Assembly: GCA_031270145.1 (NCBI GenBank) | Contig: JAISYD010000145.1 | Location: forward strand, 1 to 11,239 | Direction: 5' to 3' | Length of the DNA: 11,239 nt | From: Planctomycetota bacterium | GTDB lineage: Bacteria > Planctomycetota > SZUA-567 | In this document: positions 1-6,903 of the stretch, one piece after another | Position numbering within the stretch: the first letter of the stretch is position 1 | Layout of the letters: each line of letters opens with the position of its first letter | Program-made: the position numbers and the translations under genes | The notes under the pieces: generated by a model | The model's database searches: none | Seen by the model: only the letters and a program-made list of their open reading frames with translations | Told to the model about the DNA's origin: nothing

Positions 1-197
1 GCGGCGCCAATCTGAAAAAGGCCTATTCCTTCACTACCTACCTCCCCGATCTCGCCAATGTCGGCCTGGTCATGGAGGTGTTCGGCGAGTACGGCATTTC
101 TGGAAGCGAGGTGGCACTGTCCTTCGAAAAGGTGGATGCGCTCAACGAATACCATCCCATTGAAATCGCCTGCAACGCGAACTTGCGAGAAGGGTAA
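1..197 (+). CDS. 3' end of an unrecognised protein (partial)
   Basis: An open frame enters from the left edge (first full codon at base 3) and stops at TAA 195-197, giving about 64 C-terminal residues that end in NANLREG. I do not recognise the family. The fragment is mixed hydrophobic and acidic (for example LPDLANVGLVMEVFGEYGI), has no membrane segment, and looks like the last part of a soluble globular protein. Codons end mostly in G or C, as in the neighbours. The stop lies 4 bp before the glycerol dehydrogenase start, and the last codons (GAGAAGGG) supply that gene's Shine-Dalgarno, so the two are probably one operon. Real coding is likely; identity is unknown. Confidence 0.6.
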   Translation, partial: GANLKKAYSFTTYLPDLANVGLVMEVFGEYGISGSEVALSFEKVDALNEYHPIEIACNANLREG

Positions 198-201
198 AAC
201 C

Positions 202-1353
202 ATGGCAATCTCCCGCGCCAGGGCCTTCGGCGCGCCCGGCAAATACATTCAGGGTCCGGGCGAATACGAAAACCTCGAAACCTTTGCCAGTTCCTACGGC
301 GACAATACCTTCTATCTCATCGACTCCTTCCTGTTCGACGAAATCGCCGCCCGCATCCAGAAAATCTACGCTTCAACCGCGTCGAAATACGTGACCGAAC
401 CCTTTCGGGGTGAATGTTCCTACGCCGAAATCGAGCGTGTAACCGAACGGGTACGGACAGCCGGTGCGACGGTGGTGGTGGCGATGGGCGGCGGCAAGAC
501 TCTCGACACCGGGAAAATGGTAGCCATGGCCATGAACATCCCGCTCATCATCGCCCCCACCTCGGCTTCGACCGACGCACCCTGCAGCGCCATGAGCGTG
601 ATCTACACCGACGATCATCAGTACATTGGCTGCGTCTTCCACAAGCGCAACCCCGATCTGGTCCTGGTCGACACCGAAATGATCGCCAAGGCTCCGCTGC
701 GCATGTTCCGGGCCGGCATGGGTGACGCCCTTTCCACTTACTACGAGGCGCTGGCGAACGAGCGCACGGACGGCGTCAACTATGTCGGTTCCGGTTATCG
801 ACGCACCCGGGCCAGCGTGGCGATGGCGGAACTCGCCCGGGAGATCCTGCTGGAGGACGGCGCCAAGGCCCTGCGGGCACTGGCCTGTGGCGCCATCACC
901 GAGGCGGTGGAGAACGTAATTGAAGCCAACATCCTCCTGGGAGCCCAGTTCGAGAACGCCGGCTCCTCGGTCGCGCACGCCGTACACGGGGCGCTGACCG
1001 CCCTGCCCGCCACCCACAAGTACTTGCACGGCGAAAAGGTCGCCTTCGGCATCGTGGTCCAACTGGTGCTGGAAAACTATCCCGAAGCGGAGCTTGCCGA
1101 GGCGGTGAAATGGTTGATCTCCCTGGATCTGCCGGTCACCCTGGATCAACTCGATGTGGAGGCGAGCGAAGCGAACATTTCCCTGCTAGCCGAAGCTCTC
1201 GCGGGGGAGAAATCCCGGGCCCGGGCGGTGCCGATGTGGATCACCAGGAGGCTTTTACATGACGCAATCAAGGCCGCCGACCGGACCGGCCGGGATTTTC
1301 GCGAAAATTTTCAGGGCCGGGCATGGCCAAGGGGAAGCGAATACGGAAAATGA
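202..1353 (+). CDS. gldA: Iron-containing alcohol dehydrogenase family, glycerol dehydrogenase type (GldA-like)
   Basis: This 383-aa protein belongs to the GldA branch of the group III metal-dependent dehydrogenases. That family oxidises glycerol or related vicinal diols to the ketone with NAD in the cytoplasm. The NAD-binding signature AMGGGKTLDTGK (residues about 94-105) is followed by APTSASTDAPCSAMSVIY. The three metal ligands of the family match D175 (GMGDALS), H259 (SVAHAVHG) and H276 (KYLHGEKVAFG), with the 17-residue spacing between the two histidines seen in E. coli GldA. The start at 202 is chosen for GAGAAGGG at 187-194. An in-frame ATG at 58 lies inside the upstream gene and is rejected. 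About 13 residues after the usual end (QGRAWPRGSEYGK) are extra. It is separated from the catabolic run by a promoter, so it may serve another pathway. A related 2-hydroxyacid reductase activity cannot be excluded. Confidence 0.88.
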   Translation: MAISRARAFGAPGKYIQGPGEYENLETFASSYGDNTFYLIDSFLFDEIAARIQKIYASTASKYVTEPFRGECSYAEIERVTERVRTAGATVVVAMGGGKTLDTGKMVAMAMNIPLIIAPTSASTDAPCSAMSVIYTDDHQYIGCVFHKRNPDLVLVDTEMIAKAPLRMFRAGMGDALSTYYEALANERTDGVNYVGSGYRRTRASVAMAELAREILLEDGAKALRALACGAITEAVENVIEANILLGAQFENAGSSVAHAVHGALTALPATHKYLHGEKVAFGIVVQLVLENYPEAELAEAVKWLISLDLPVTLDQLDVEASEANISLLAEALAGEKSRARAVPMWITRRLLHDAIKAADRTGRDFRENFQGRAWPRGSEYGK

Positions 1354-1466
1354 AATTCGGCGCACCTCGAAATTCGCCCTCTTCGGAAGTCGGCAAAATT
1401 CATTTGCCTGAAAATAAAAGGGATGCGAAATAAATAGCCGCCTGGCCGTTTTTCGCGAATTTTAAT

Positions 1467-1494
1467 TTGACAAGAGTGGGTTATTGAGTATAGT
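1467..1494 (+). promoter_or_regulatory. Sigma70-like promoter, TTGACA-16-TATAGT
   Basis: A perfect -35 hexamer TTGACA lies at 1467-1472. A 16-bp spacer separates it from TATAGT at 1489-1494, which matches TATAAT at five of six positions. Transcription would begin near 1501, leaving a leader of about 290 nt before the first codon of the creatininase-family gene. It is the best promoter match I found in the window and lies in AT-richer DNA than its surroundings. Confidence 0.6.
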
Positions 1495-1656
1495 AAACGA
1501 ACTTCCAAACACAGGAATTTTCTTCCCCGCGCGAAAAGCGGCCCGACATCGGCGTTTTTTCCAAGGCTGGCGGTATTCGGCACTGAGGAAAGACGCGGAA
1601 GCCGGCGCGCCGGTGGTTTTTCGCGGATAAAGGGGATTTTTTTTCGAGGGCTTATA

Positions 1657-1682
1657 GCAAACGTTTTCGGAAAACGTTTTCA
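1657..1682. promoter_or_regulatory. Double LacI/PurR-type operator
   Basis: GCAAACGTTTTCG (1657-1669) is identical to the 13 central bases of the E. coli PurR box ACGCAAACGTTTTCGT. It is followed by the perfect palindrome GAAAACGTTTTC (1670-1681). The two CG centres are 13 bp apart, and together they form a 10-bp inverted repeat around one base (1659-1668 and 1670-1679). Central-CG palindromes of this kind are typical of LacI-family sites, and a LacI-family gene lies in the same window with a near-identical palindrome in its leader. Its position, about 160 bp downstream of the predicted start site, suggests a roadblock or an unseen second promoter (a weak TTATAG lies at 1652-1657). The same bases could fold as an RNA hairpin. 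Confidence 0.65.
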
Positions 1683-1789
1683 AATGGCTCCGGCGCCGGC
1701 CGCCCCGGCGGCGGGGCGAATTTCGGAGTTCCCGCGCCGGTAGACCCCGATTTCGGATTTCCCGTTTCGTCGGACAAGGAGAAAGAACC

Positions 1790-2647
1790 ATGGTAATGCG
1801 ACTGAACCTGCTGGAATGCGCCTTCACCGATGCCATCGAGTGGTTCAAGAAGACGGACACCGTCATTGTCCCCGTCGGCAGTTGCGAAAAACACGGCGCC
1901 CACCTCCCCCTCGGCACCGACAGCTTCACCACCATCAACGTGGCGGAGCGGGCGGCGAAAATCGCCGACGTCCCCTACACCCCCCTGCTGCCGTTCGGCT
2001 ATTCCCCCCATCATATGGGGCGCTGCGGAGAGGGGGCGGGGACCGTCACCCTGTCCGCCGACACCTACCGCGCCGTCCTTACCGACATCGCCCGCAGCCT
2101 CATCTACCACGGCGCCAACAAAATCGTCTTCGTCACCCACCACGGCTCCAACACCAAGCCCATCGACGAACTGTTGCGCCAGATCCGCTACAAATACGGC
2201 GCCTTCGCCGCCTTCTACAAGACCCCGACCGAACGCGAGTGCGAAGTCGTCAAGGGCATCCTCGAGGGACCGCCGGAGGAGACCCCGGGCTGGCACGCGG
2301 GCGAAATGGAGACCGCGCAGGTCATGGCCCACGACGAAAGCCTGGTGGACATGAGCCGGGCGGTCAACGACCGGGCCCACGCCCCGGCCTGGATGGGCCC
2401 CAAATTCTCCAAGATAGACGGCACCATCACCGTCAAGTTCGGGGGTTCCGAAAACATCTACGTCCCCATGGAGCACCACGAATATTCCGACCACGCCACC
2501 ATCGGCAACCCTTTCCGGGGAACGAAGGAAAAAGGCCTCAAGTTGTTCGAGCGCGAAGCCGAACACCTCGCCGCCTTCATAGAGGAAGTGAAGAAGTTCC
2601 CCTTCAAGGTGAAGGACGAGGACAGGACCTTCCCGGAAAGGGCGTGA
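1790..2647 (+). CDS. Creatininase-family metal-dependent hydrolase
   Basis: This 285-aa cytoplasmic protein has the creatininase fold. Members use a two-metal site to hydrolyse amides, lactams or related rings; others include MftE and the inositol-pathway hydrolase IolN. The metal signature is VPVGSCEKHGAHLPLGTDS, with E33, H35 and D44 as predicted ligands. GYSPHHMG (70-77), THHGSN (116-121, where most relatives have NGHGGN) and WHAGEMET (168-175) follow in family order. The start at 1790 has AAGGAG eight bases upstream. It is the first gene of the run, and its stop is 2 bp from the class II aldolase start, which implies tight coupling. Given its neighbours, a lactone or ring-opening hydrolase in carbohydrate-acid breakdown is more likely than creatinine use, but the substrate is inference. 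Confidence 0.85.
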   Translation: MVMRLNLLECAFTDAIEWFKKTDTVIVPVGSCEKHGAHLPLGTDSFTTINVAERAAKIADVPYTPLLPFGYSPHHMGRCGEGAGTVTLSADTYRAVLTDIARSLIYHGANKIVFVTHHGSNTKPIDELLRQIRYKYGAFAAFYKTPTERECEVVKGILEGPPEETPGWHAGEMETAQVMAHDESLVDMSRAVNDRAHAPAWMGPKFSKIDGTITVKFGGSENIYVPMEHHEYSDHATIGNPFRGTKEKGLKLFEREAEHLAAFIEEVKKFPFKVKDEDRTFPERA

Positions 2648-2649
2648 AG

Positions 2650-3246
2650 ATGGAACTGGACAGCGATCAAATAGCGCGGCTCCGGGAGGAGTTGACCGCC
2701 GTGACCCGCATGGCCTTCACCCGCGGCCTTTCCTCCGGGATCAGCGGCAACACCAGCGCCCGAGTGCCGGGAAATCCCGGGGTGGTGCTGATCAAGGCCA
2801 CCGGCAAATGCTTTGGCGAGGTGAATCCGGAGGATTTCGTGCCGGTCGATCTCGCCGGCAACCCGCTTTCCGACTCCGGCAAGCCGTCAAAGGAGGTCAA
2901 GTTCCACTGCGGCATCTACCGGGAGCGCCCGGAGGTGGGGGCGGTGTTCCACGGCCACTCCGCCTACACCACCGCCTACGTCGTCGCCAAGGGCGATCTG
3001 CCCCTGGTGACGGCGGCGGCCAGGGGGCTTATCGGCGAGGTGGAAGTGGTGGATTTCGCCCCCGCCGGCTCCGACGCCCTGGCGGCCATGGTGGTCGCCG
3101 CCTTCAAGGGCTCCACTTGCAAATGTTGCGTCCTCAAGACCCATGGCTTCGTCGCCGCCGCCGCCGACATCGCCAAGGCGTTCTACCTGGGGGACGTCCT
3201 GGAGGACAACGCCAAGGTCGCCAGCATCATGGCGTCCTACAAATAA
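2650..3246 (+). CDS. Class II aldolase/adducin-family protein
   Basis: This 198-aa protein is a compact class II aldolase of the FucA/AraD/OtnC type. These zinc enzymes cleave or decarboxylate sugar phosphates or keto-acid phosphates by retro-aldol chemistry. GISGNTSARV (30-39) and IKATGK (48-53) form the phosphate or substrate loop; GNxSxR and TxSG are usual in relatives. PSKEVKFH carries the catalytic acid E82, HGHS gives zinc ligands H101 and H103, and KTHGFVAA gives the third, H165. The length matches single-domain members. The start lies 2 bp after the preceding stop, with purine-rich AAAGGG inside the upstream gene as ribosome site. It is followed 11 bp later by the Tm-1-like gene. Whether it acts on a phosphorylated substrate is unclear because no recognised sugar kinase is nearby. 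Confidence 0.87.
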   Translation: MELDSDQIARLREELTAVTRMAFTRGLSSGISGNTSARVPGNPGVVLIKATGKCFGEVNPEDFVPVDLAGNPLSDSGKPSKEVKFHCGIYRERPEVGAVFHGHSAYTTAYVVAKGDLPLVTAAARGLIGEVEVVDFAPAGSDALAAMVVAAFKGSTCKCCVLKTHGFVAAAADIAKAFYLGDVLEDNAKVASIMASYK

Positions 3247-3257
3247 AGAAGCGTACC

Positions 3258-4490
3258 ATGGGCAAAGCCGGCGTCATAGCCGTAATCGCGACCGTCGACA
3301 CCAAGGAGAAGGAGGCTTTCTTTCTCCGGGATCACATCCGCGCCCATGGGTTCGGCGGCGTGATCATCGACGTCAGCACCAGGGACTCGGGCCAGGCGCG
3401 GGTCGAGTATCCCTGGCGCGAAGTCGCCGCCGGCGTCGGCGTCGGCGAGGCGGCCCTGGCCGCCAAGCGCCGTGACGACATGATGCGCACCATGGGCGAG
3501 GGGGCGGGGAAAATCCTCCTGGACCTCTATGCGAAGGGTGCCCTGGCCGGGGCGGTTTCGGTGGGCGGCAACCAGGGTACCGCCATCGCCGCCATCGCCA
3601 TGAGGCAACTTCCCATCGGGGTGCCCAAAATCATCGTCTCGACGGTGGCCTCGGGGCAGATCCGCCCCTACGTGGAATACCGGGACATCATGATGATGTT
3701 TTCGGTGGCCGATTTCGTCAATAACGTCAACCGCGTCAACCGCGCGATCATGGCCAACGCCGCCGGGGCGGTTATGGGCATGGCCCGCATGGGCCTGCCC
3801 CTGAGCAGGGCGGACGGCGGGGTCGTCGCCGCCACCGCCTTCGGCAACACCGACGCGGCGGTGTCCCGGGCCGGGAGGGAGTTGGCGGGCGCCGGTTACG
3901 AGGTGGTCTGCTTCCACGCCTCCGGGGCCGGCGGCTCCGCCATGGAATACCTGATCGAGCGGGGGTTCATTCACGGCGTCCTCGATCTCACCACCCACGA
4001 ACTGCTGGCCGAGGTCTGCGGCTGCGGCGACATTTACACTCCCCTGCGGCCTCGCCTGGTCGAGGCCGGTCGGGCCGGGATTCCCCAGGTCGTCGCCCCC
4101 GGCGCCCTGGAATATTTCTGCTTCGGCGGGGCCGACACCATTCCGGCGAGCCATCGCGATCGCCCTACCCATTATCACAATCCCTACAACACCAACGTCC
4201 GGGCCACCCGCGAGGAAGGGGTGAAGGCGGGCGAGGCGCTGGCCGCCAAGGTCAACGCCTCCACCGGTCCGGTCGCGGTGCTTCTCCCCGCCCGGGGCTT
4301 CTCGGAAAACGGCCGGAGTGGCGGCAGCCTCCACCAGCCCGAGATCGATCAGGCCATCATCGAAGCCATCCGGACAAACCTCCGGGCCGGCATCGACGTC
4401 GAGGTGGTGGACGCCAACATCAACGACCCGGAGTTTTCCGCCCTGGCCGCGGCCAAGCTGCTGGCCATGCTGGGGGGCCGGCGGGGTTGA
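3258..4490 (+). CDS. Tm-1-like ATP-binding domain protein (UPF0261 family)
   Basis: This 410-aa protein is a full-length UPF0261/Tm-1-like member. The family takes its name from the tomato Tm-1 resistance protein, whose N-terminal part binds ATP; the bacterial role is not established. The N-terminus VIAVIATVDTKEKEA (6-20) is typical, as are SVGGNQGT (101-108), the LPIGVPKIIVST block, VEYRDIMMMFSVADF and a C-terminal VVDANINDPEFSALAAAKL. The alternation of glycine-rich turns and strands suggests two Rossmann-like domains. There are no membrane segments. The start at 3258 has only a weak AAGAAG upstream, so coupling to the aldolase gene is likely. Its place inside a catabolic run supports an enzymatic, perhaps ATP-dependent, step (inference). 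Family assignment is secure; function is not. Confidence 0.85.
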   Translation: MGKAGVIAVIATVDTKEKEAFFLRDHIRAHGFGGVIIDVSTRDSGQARVEYPWREVAAGVGVGEAALAAKRRDDMMRTMGEGAGKILLDLYAKGALAGAVSVGGNQGTAIAAIAMRQLPIGVPKIIVSTVASGQIRPYVEYRDIMMMFSVADFVNNVNRVNRAIMANAAGAVMGMARMGLPLSRADGGVVAATAFGNTDAAVSRAGRELAGAGYEVVCFHASGAGGSAMEYLIERGFIHGVLDLTTHELLAEVCGCGDIYTPLRPRLVEAGRAGIPQVVAPGALEYFCFGGADTIPASHRDRPTHYHNPYNTNVRATREEGVKAGEALAAKVNASTGPVAVLLPARGFSENGRSGGSLHQPEIDQAIIEAIRTNLRAGIDVEVVDANINDPEFSALAAAKLLAMLGGRRG

Positions 4491-4567
4491 AGGTTTTAAG
4501 GTTTTTTCGTTTTCCAGTTTTCAGCCGTTTCACGCCTTTTCATATGCATAAGAAGGAGAACGCCATC

Positions 4568-5647
4568 ATGAGCGCCGCCATTCCCGGGACAATGAAGGCC
4601 ATGATCCTGTACGGCAAGAACGACATCCGCCTGGTCGGGGACAAGCCGGTCCCGGCTCCCGGCCCCGGTGAAGTTCTGGTCAGGGTCAAGGCCTGCGGCA
4701 TCTGCGGCACCGACGTGAAGATTATCACCAAGGGAATGCCCACGATGCCCCCCTACGGCCAGTTCACCCAGGGGCACGAATGGGCGGGCGAGGTCGTCGC
4801 CCTCGGCCCCACCGTCGACGAGTTCAAGGTCGGCGACCGGGTGGCGGTCGAGGCCCACAAGGGGTGCGGTCGCTGCCGGAACTGCATAAGCGGCCTGTAC
4901 ACCGCCTGCCTCAACTACGGCGACCTCGGGAAGGGGCACCGCGCCTCCGGCATGACCGTGGACGGCGGCTTCGCCGAATACGCCGTCCATCACGTCAACG
5001 CCTTGTTCAAGATTCCGGACAACGTCGATTTCGTGCAGGCGACCTGGGTCACCACCCTGGGCTGCGCCATGTGGGCGGCCGACACCTCCGGCGGCTACCT
5101 CGCCGGCGACACGGCCCTGGTCGTGGGCCCCGGCCCCATCGGCTTGGCCATGGTCCAGGCCCTCAAGGGCCTGAGCGCCGGGAAGATCATCCTGGCCGGC
5201 ACCCGCAAGGAGCGCCTGGACATCGGCGGCTTCGTGGGCGCCACCCACCTCATCAACATCCGGGAGGACAAGGATCCCCTGGCCCGGGTGATGGAAATCA
5301 CCGGCGGCGCCGGCTGCGAGCGCACCTACGACTGCGCCGGCGCCAATGGCTCCTTCGAACTTTGCCTCCGTTCCACCATGCGCGGACACCCCCTGACCCT
5401 GGTTTCCTTCTTCAAGGAACCGGTCCCCGCCGCCTTCGACTACGCCGTCCTGAACGGCATCCAAATAATGACCGTGCGGGGCGAGGGCGGGATCAACTGC
5501 AAGCGCGCGCTTTCCCTCATGTCCCAGGGCAAAGCCGACACCTCGAGGATCCTCACCCACACCTTCCCGCTGGAACGGTTCGCGGAGGCCTACGACACCT
5601 TCGTGAACCGGAAGGGCGGAGCGATGAAAGTGGTGGTCCTTCCCTAG
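4568..5647 (+). CDS. Zinc-dependent medium-chain alcohol/polyol dehydrogenase
   Basis: This 359-aa protein is an MDR-superfamily dehydrogenase that oxidises a secondary hydroxyl or reduces the ketone in the cytoplasm. KACGICGTD contains catalytic zinc ligand C46, and GHE (69-71) gives the second ligand. Structural zinc is bound by C100, C103, C106 and C114 (GCGRCRNC and YTAC). The nucleotide fold is VGPGPIG (186-192). The second strand ends in AGTRKERL instead of the acidic residue usual in NAD-using sorbitol dehydrogenases, which resembles the GSRP motif of NADP-dependent clostridial alcohol dehydrogenases and hints at NADP use. AAGGAG at 4553-4558 fixes the start. A T-rich 77-bp spacer precedes the gene and an intrinsic terminator follows it. 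Likely role: one redox step of the operon's pathway. Confidence 0.87.
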   Translation: MSAAIPGTMKAMILYGKNDIRLVGDKPVPAPGPGEVLVRVKACGICGTDVKIITKGMPTMPPYGQFTQGHEWAGEVVALGPTVDEFKVGDRVAVEAHKGCGRCRNCISGLYTACLNYGDLGKGHRASGMTVDGGFAEYAVHHVNALFKIPDNVDFVQATWVTTLGCAMWAADTSGGYLAGDTALVVGPGPIGLAMVQALKGLSAGKIILAGTRKERLDIGGFVGATHLINIREDKDPLARVMEITGGAGCERTYDCAGANGSFELCLRSTMRGHPLTLVSFFKEPVPAAFDYAVLNGIQIMTVRGEGGINCKRALSLMSQGKADTSRILTHTFPLERFAEAYDTFVNRKGGAMKVVVLP

Positions 5648-5668
5648 CGCTTCCGCGAGCCTCCGGTT

Positions 5669-5695
5669 TCCGCCCCCTTTCGGGCGGATTTTTTT
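5669..5695 (+). terminator. Rho-independent terminator after the dehydrogenase
   Basis: CCGCCC at 5670-5675 pairs with GGGCGG at 5682-5687 around the loop CCTTTC. One further T-A pair (5669 with 5688) extends the stem, and seven T follow at 5689-5695. It lies 22 bp after the dehydrogenase stop and 30 bp before tctC. It should end, or partly reduce, transcription between the enzyme genes and the transporter genes. Confidence 0.78.
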
Positions 5696-5724
5696 CCAGG
5701 GAACAGCAAGAAGGGAGCAAAAAG

Positions 5725-6687
5725 ATGATTACCAGGAAGAGTGTCGGGATCGCGGCGGCGGTCCTGCTGGCGGCGCTGCACGCCGGCGGCGCCGGCGCGG
5801 CCGGCTTTCCCCAGAAGCGCATCCACATGACCATCCTGTTCGGCGCCGGCGCCGGCGCCGATCTGCTCGGCCGCAAACTGGCCGACATGGTCGCGAAGGA
5901 TCTGGGGCAGAACGTCGTCTGCACCAACCGCCTCGGCGGGGGGGGCGCGGTCGGCTACCAGTACGTCCTGAACACCCCGGCCGACGGCTACAACATATGT
6001 TGGAATTCGACCTCGATCAACGTCGTCCACCACCAGGGGAACATTAAGCAGGATTATTCGGCCTTCGACGGGGTGGCGAACCTCACCAAGGAGGCGTCGG
6101 TCCTCGCCGTCCGCTCCGACGCGCCCTGGAAATCCTTCCAGGAATTCGCCGAATACGCCCGGGCCAACCCGAACACGGCGACCATAGCCAACAGCGGAGT
6201 CGGATCGTTCAACCACCTCATCGCCGCCGCCATCGAGGGGCAGGCCGGGATCAAGGTCAAACACATCCCCCTGAACGCCAATGAAAGCACGGTCGCCCTG
6301 CTGGGCGGCAAGGTCGACGCCATCGTGAACATGGCGATGGACGTCATCACCCAGCAGGAGGCCGGGGCCTTGCGGGCCCTGGTGGTGGTGGGCGACGGGC
6401 CGCTGGAAAAGCTTCCCGGCGTCCCGACCATGAAGGATCTCGGCTACGACCTCGCCCTCATGATGTGGCGCGGCATCACCGTACCCAAGGGGACTCCGCG
6501 CGAGGTCGTCAAGATTCTCGAAGCCGCCTTCATCAAGGCGGCCGAAACCCGGGAATTCAAGGAGTTCGGCGACAAGTACGGCGTCATCATCGACACCATG
6601 GACGCGGAAGCTTTCGACCGGCTCATGGCCGACAGCGACGTGATCGTGGCCGACATCATGGAGAAGCTGGGCATCAAGAAACAATGA
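5725..6687 (+). CDS. tctC: TctC/Bug-type periplasmic substrate-binding protein of a TTT transporter
   Basis: This 320-aa exported protein captures a small carboxylate in the periplasm for the TctAB membrane complex. Residues 1 to about 26 form a signal peptide: basic ITRK, a hydrophobic Ala/Leu core and a small-residue end (GGAGAA). The mature start FPQKRIHMTILFGAGAGAD corresponds to the family YPxKPIxxIVPFxAGGxxD, with D46 near the ligand-binding beta turn. NRLGGGGAVGYQYV and ADGYN are further family marks, and the C-terminal part contains PTMKDLGYD. The length is typical. GGGAG a few bases before 5725 supports the start. The usual PF/PG loop is replaced by LFGAGAGAD, so ligand preference could differ. 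Bug proteins bind many ligands, so the substrate cannot be deduced from family alone. Confidence 0.9.
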   Translation: MITRKSVGIAAAVLLAALHAGGAGAAGFPQKRIHMTILFGAGAGADLLGRKLADMVAKDLGQNVVCTNRLGGGGAVGYQYVLNTPADGYNICWNSTSINVVHHQGNIKQDYSAFDGVANLTKEASVLAVRSDAPWKSFQEFAEYARANPNTATIANSGVGSFNHLIAAAIEGQAGIKVKHIPLNANESTVALLGGKVDAIVNMAMDVITQQEAGALRALVVVGDGPLEKLPGVPTMKDLGYDLALMMWRGITVPKGTPREVVKILEAAFIKAAETREFKEFGDKYGVIIDTMDAEAFDRLMADSDVIVADIMEKLGIKKQ

Positions 6688-6903
6688 CCCGGGCCGGTTC
6701 GCGAAGAAGTCGAACGGGAGGAATCAACCGGCGGCGTTCGCGCCGTTTTCAAAAAAACGGTTGATTTCTCCCATCGCCCGTTTTCCGGAGGAGCCGCGCG
6801 GCGGCGGCCGCGGCGGCAGGGCGATGGCCGGATTTCGCGCGCTCTTCCGAAGCGCCATGGCAGAGAGACGCGGACGGCTCCGGTCGCGCCGGGAGATTCC
6901 CGC
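6688..6903 (+). promoter_or_regulatory. Structured spacer between tctC and tctA
   Basis: No gene is supported in these 216 bp. A long stem pairs 6716-6730 with 6758-6772 (15 pairs, one G-U in RNA). It encloses a CGGCG-TTCG-CGCCG tetraloop hairpin at 6732-6745. A competing hairpin, CCGTTTT (6743-6749) with AAAACGG (6754-6760) around CAAA, would disrupt both. A GC-rich purine stretch follows at about 6790-6825. GGGAG at 6891-6895 is the tctA ribosome site. Such a structure could protect the 3' end of the binding-protein message and lower expression of the membrane genes, which is inference. Confidence 0.55.

Larger units (their letters stand above)
1354..1789 (+). promoter_or_regulatory. Long control region and leader of the catabolic operon
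   Basis: These 436 bp contain no convincing gene; the minus-strand frames across them are shadows. They hold, in order: a small hairpin at 1392-1408 (GGCAAA, 5-base loop, TTTGCC) without a T-run; a sigma70-like promoter at 1467-1494; a perfect 12-bp palindrome CCGGCGCGCCGG at 1602-1613 followed shortly by TTTTT; a double LacI-type palindrome at 1657-1682; a GC-rich stretch at about 1686-1717 able to fold; and AAGGAG at 1776-1781 before the creatininase-family start. The layout implies a leader of nearly 290 nt and regulation between gldA and the downstream genes. Confidence 0.6.

Noticed and set aside
58..201. In-frame N-terminal extension of the glycerol dehydrogenase from ATG 58
   Set aside because: It overlaps the upstream coding frame that ends at 197, and family proteins begin near the ATG at 202, which has a good ribosome site.
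1462..2566. Long minus-strand frames across the control region and creatininase-family gene
   Set aside because: They are shadows of the GC-rich plus-strand gene, show no known motifs, and cross the promoter and operator.
4495..4541. Another LacI-type operator in the T-rich spacer (GGAAAACG on the minus strand)
   Set aside because: Only one half-site is present; there is no palindrome.
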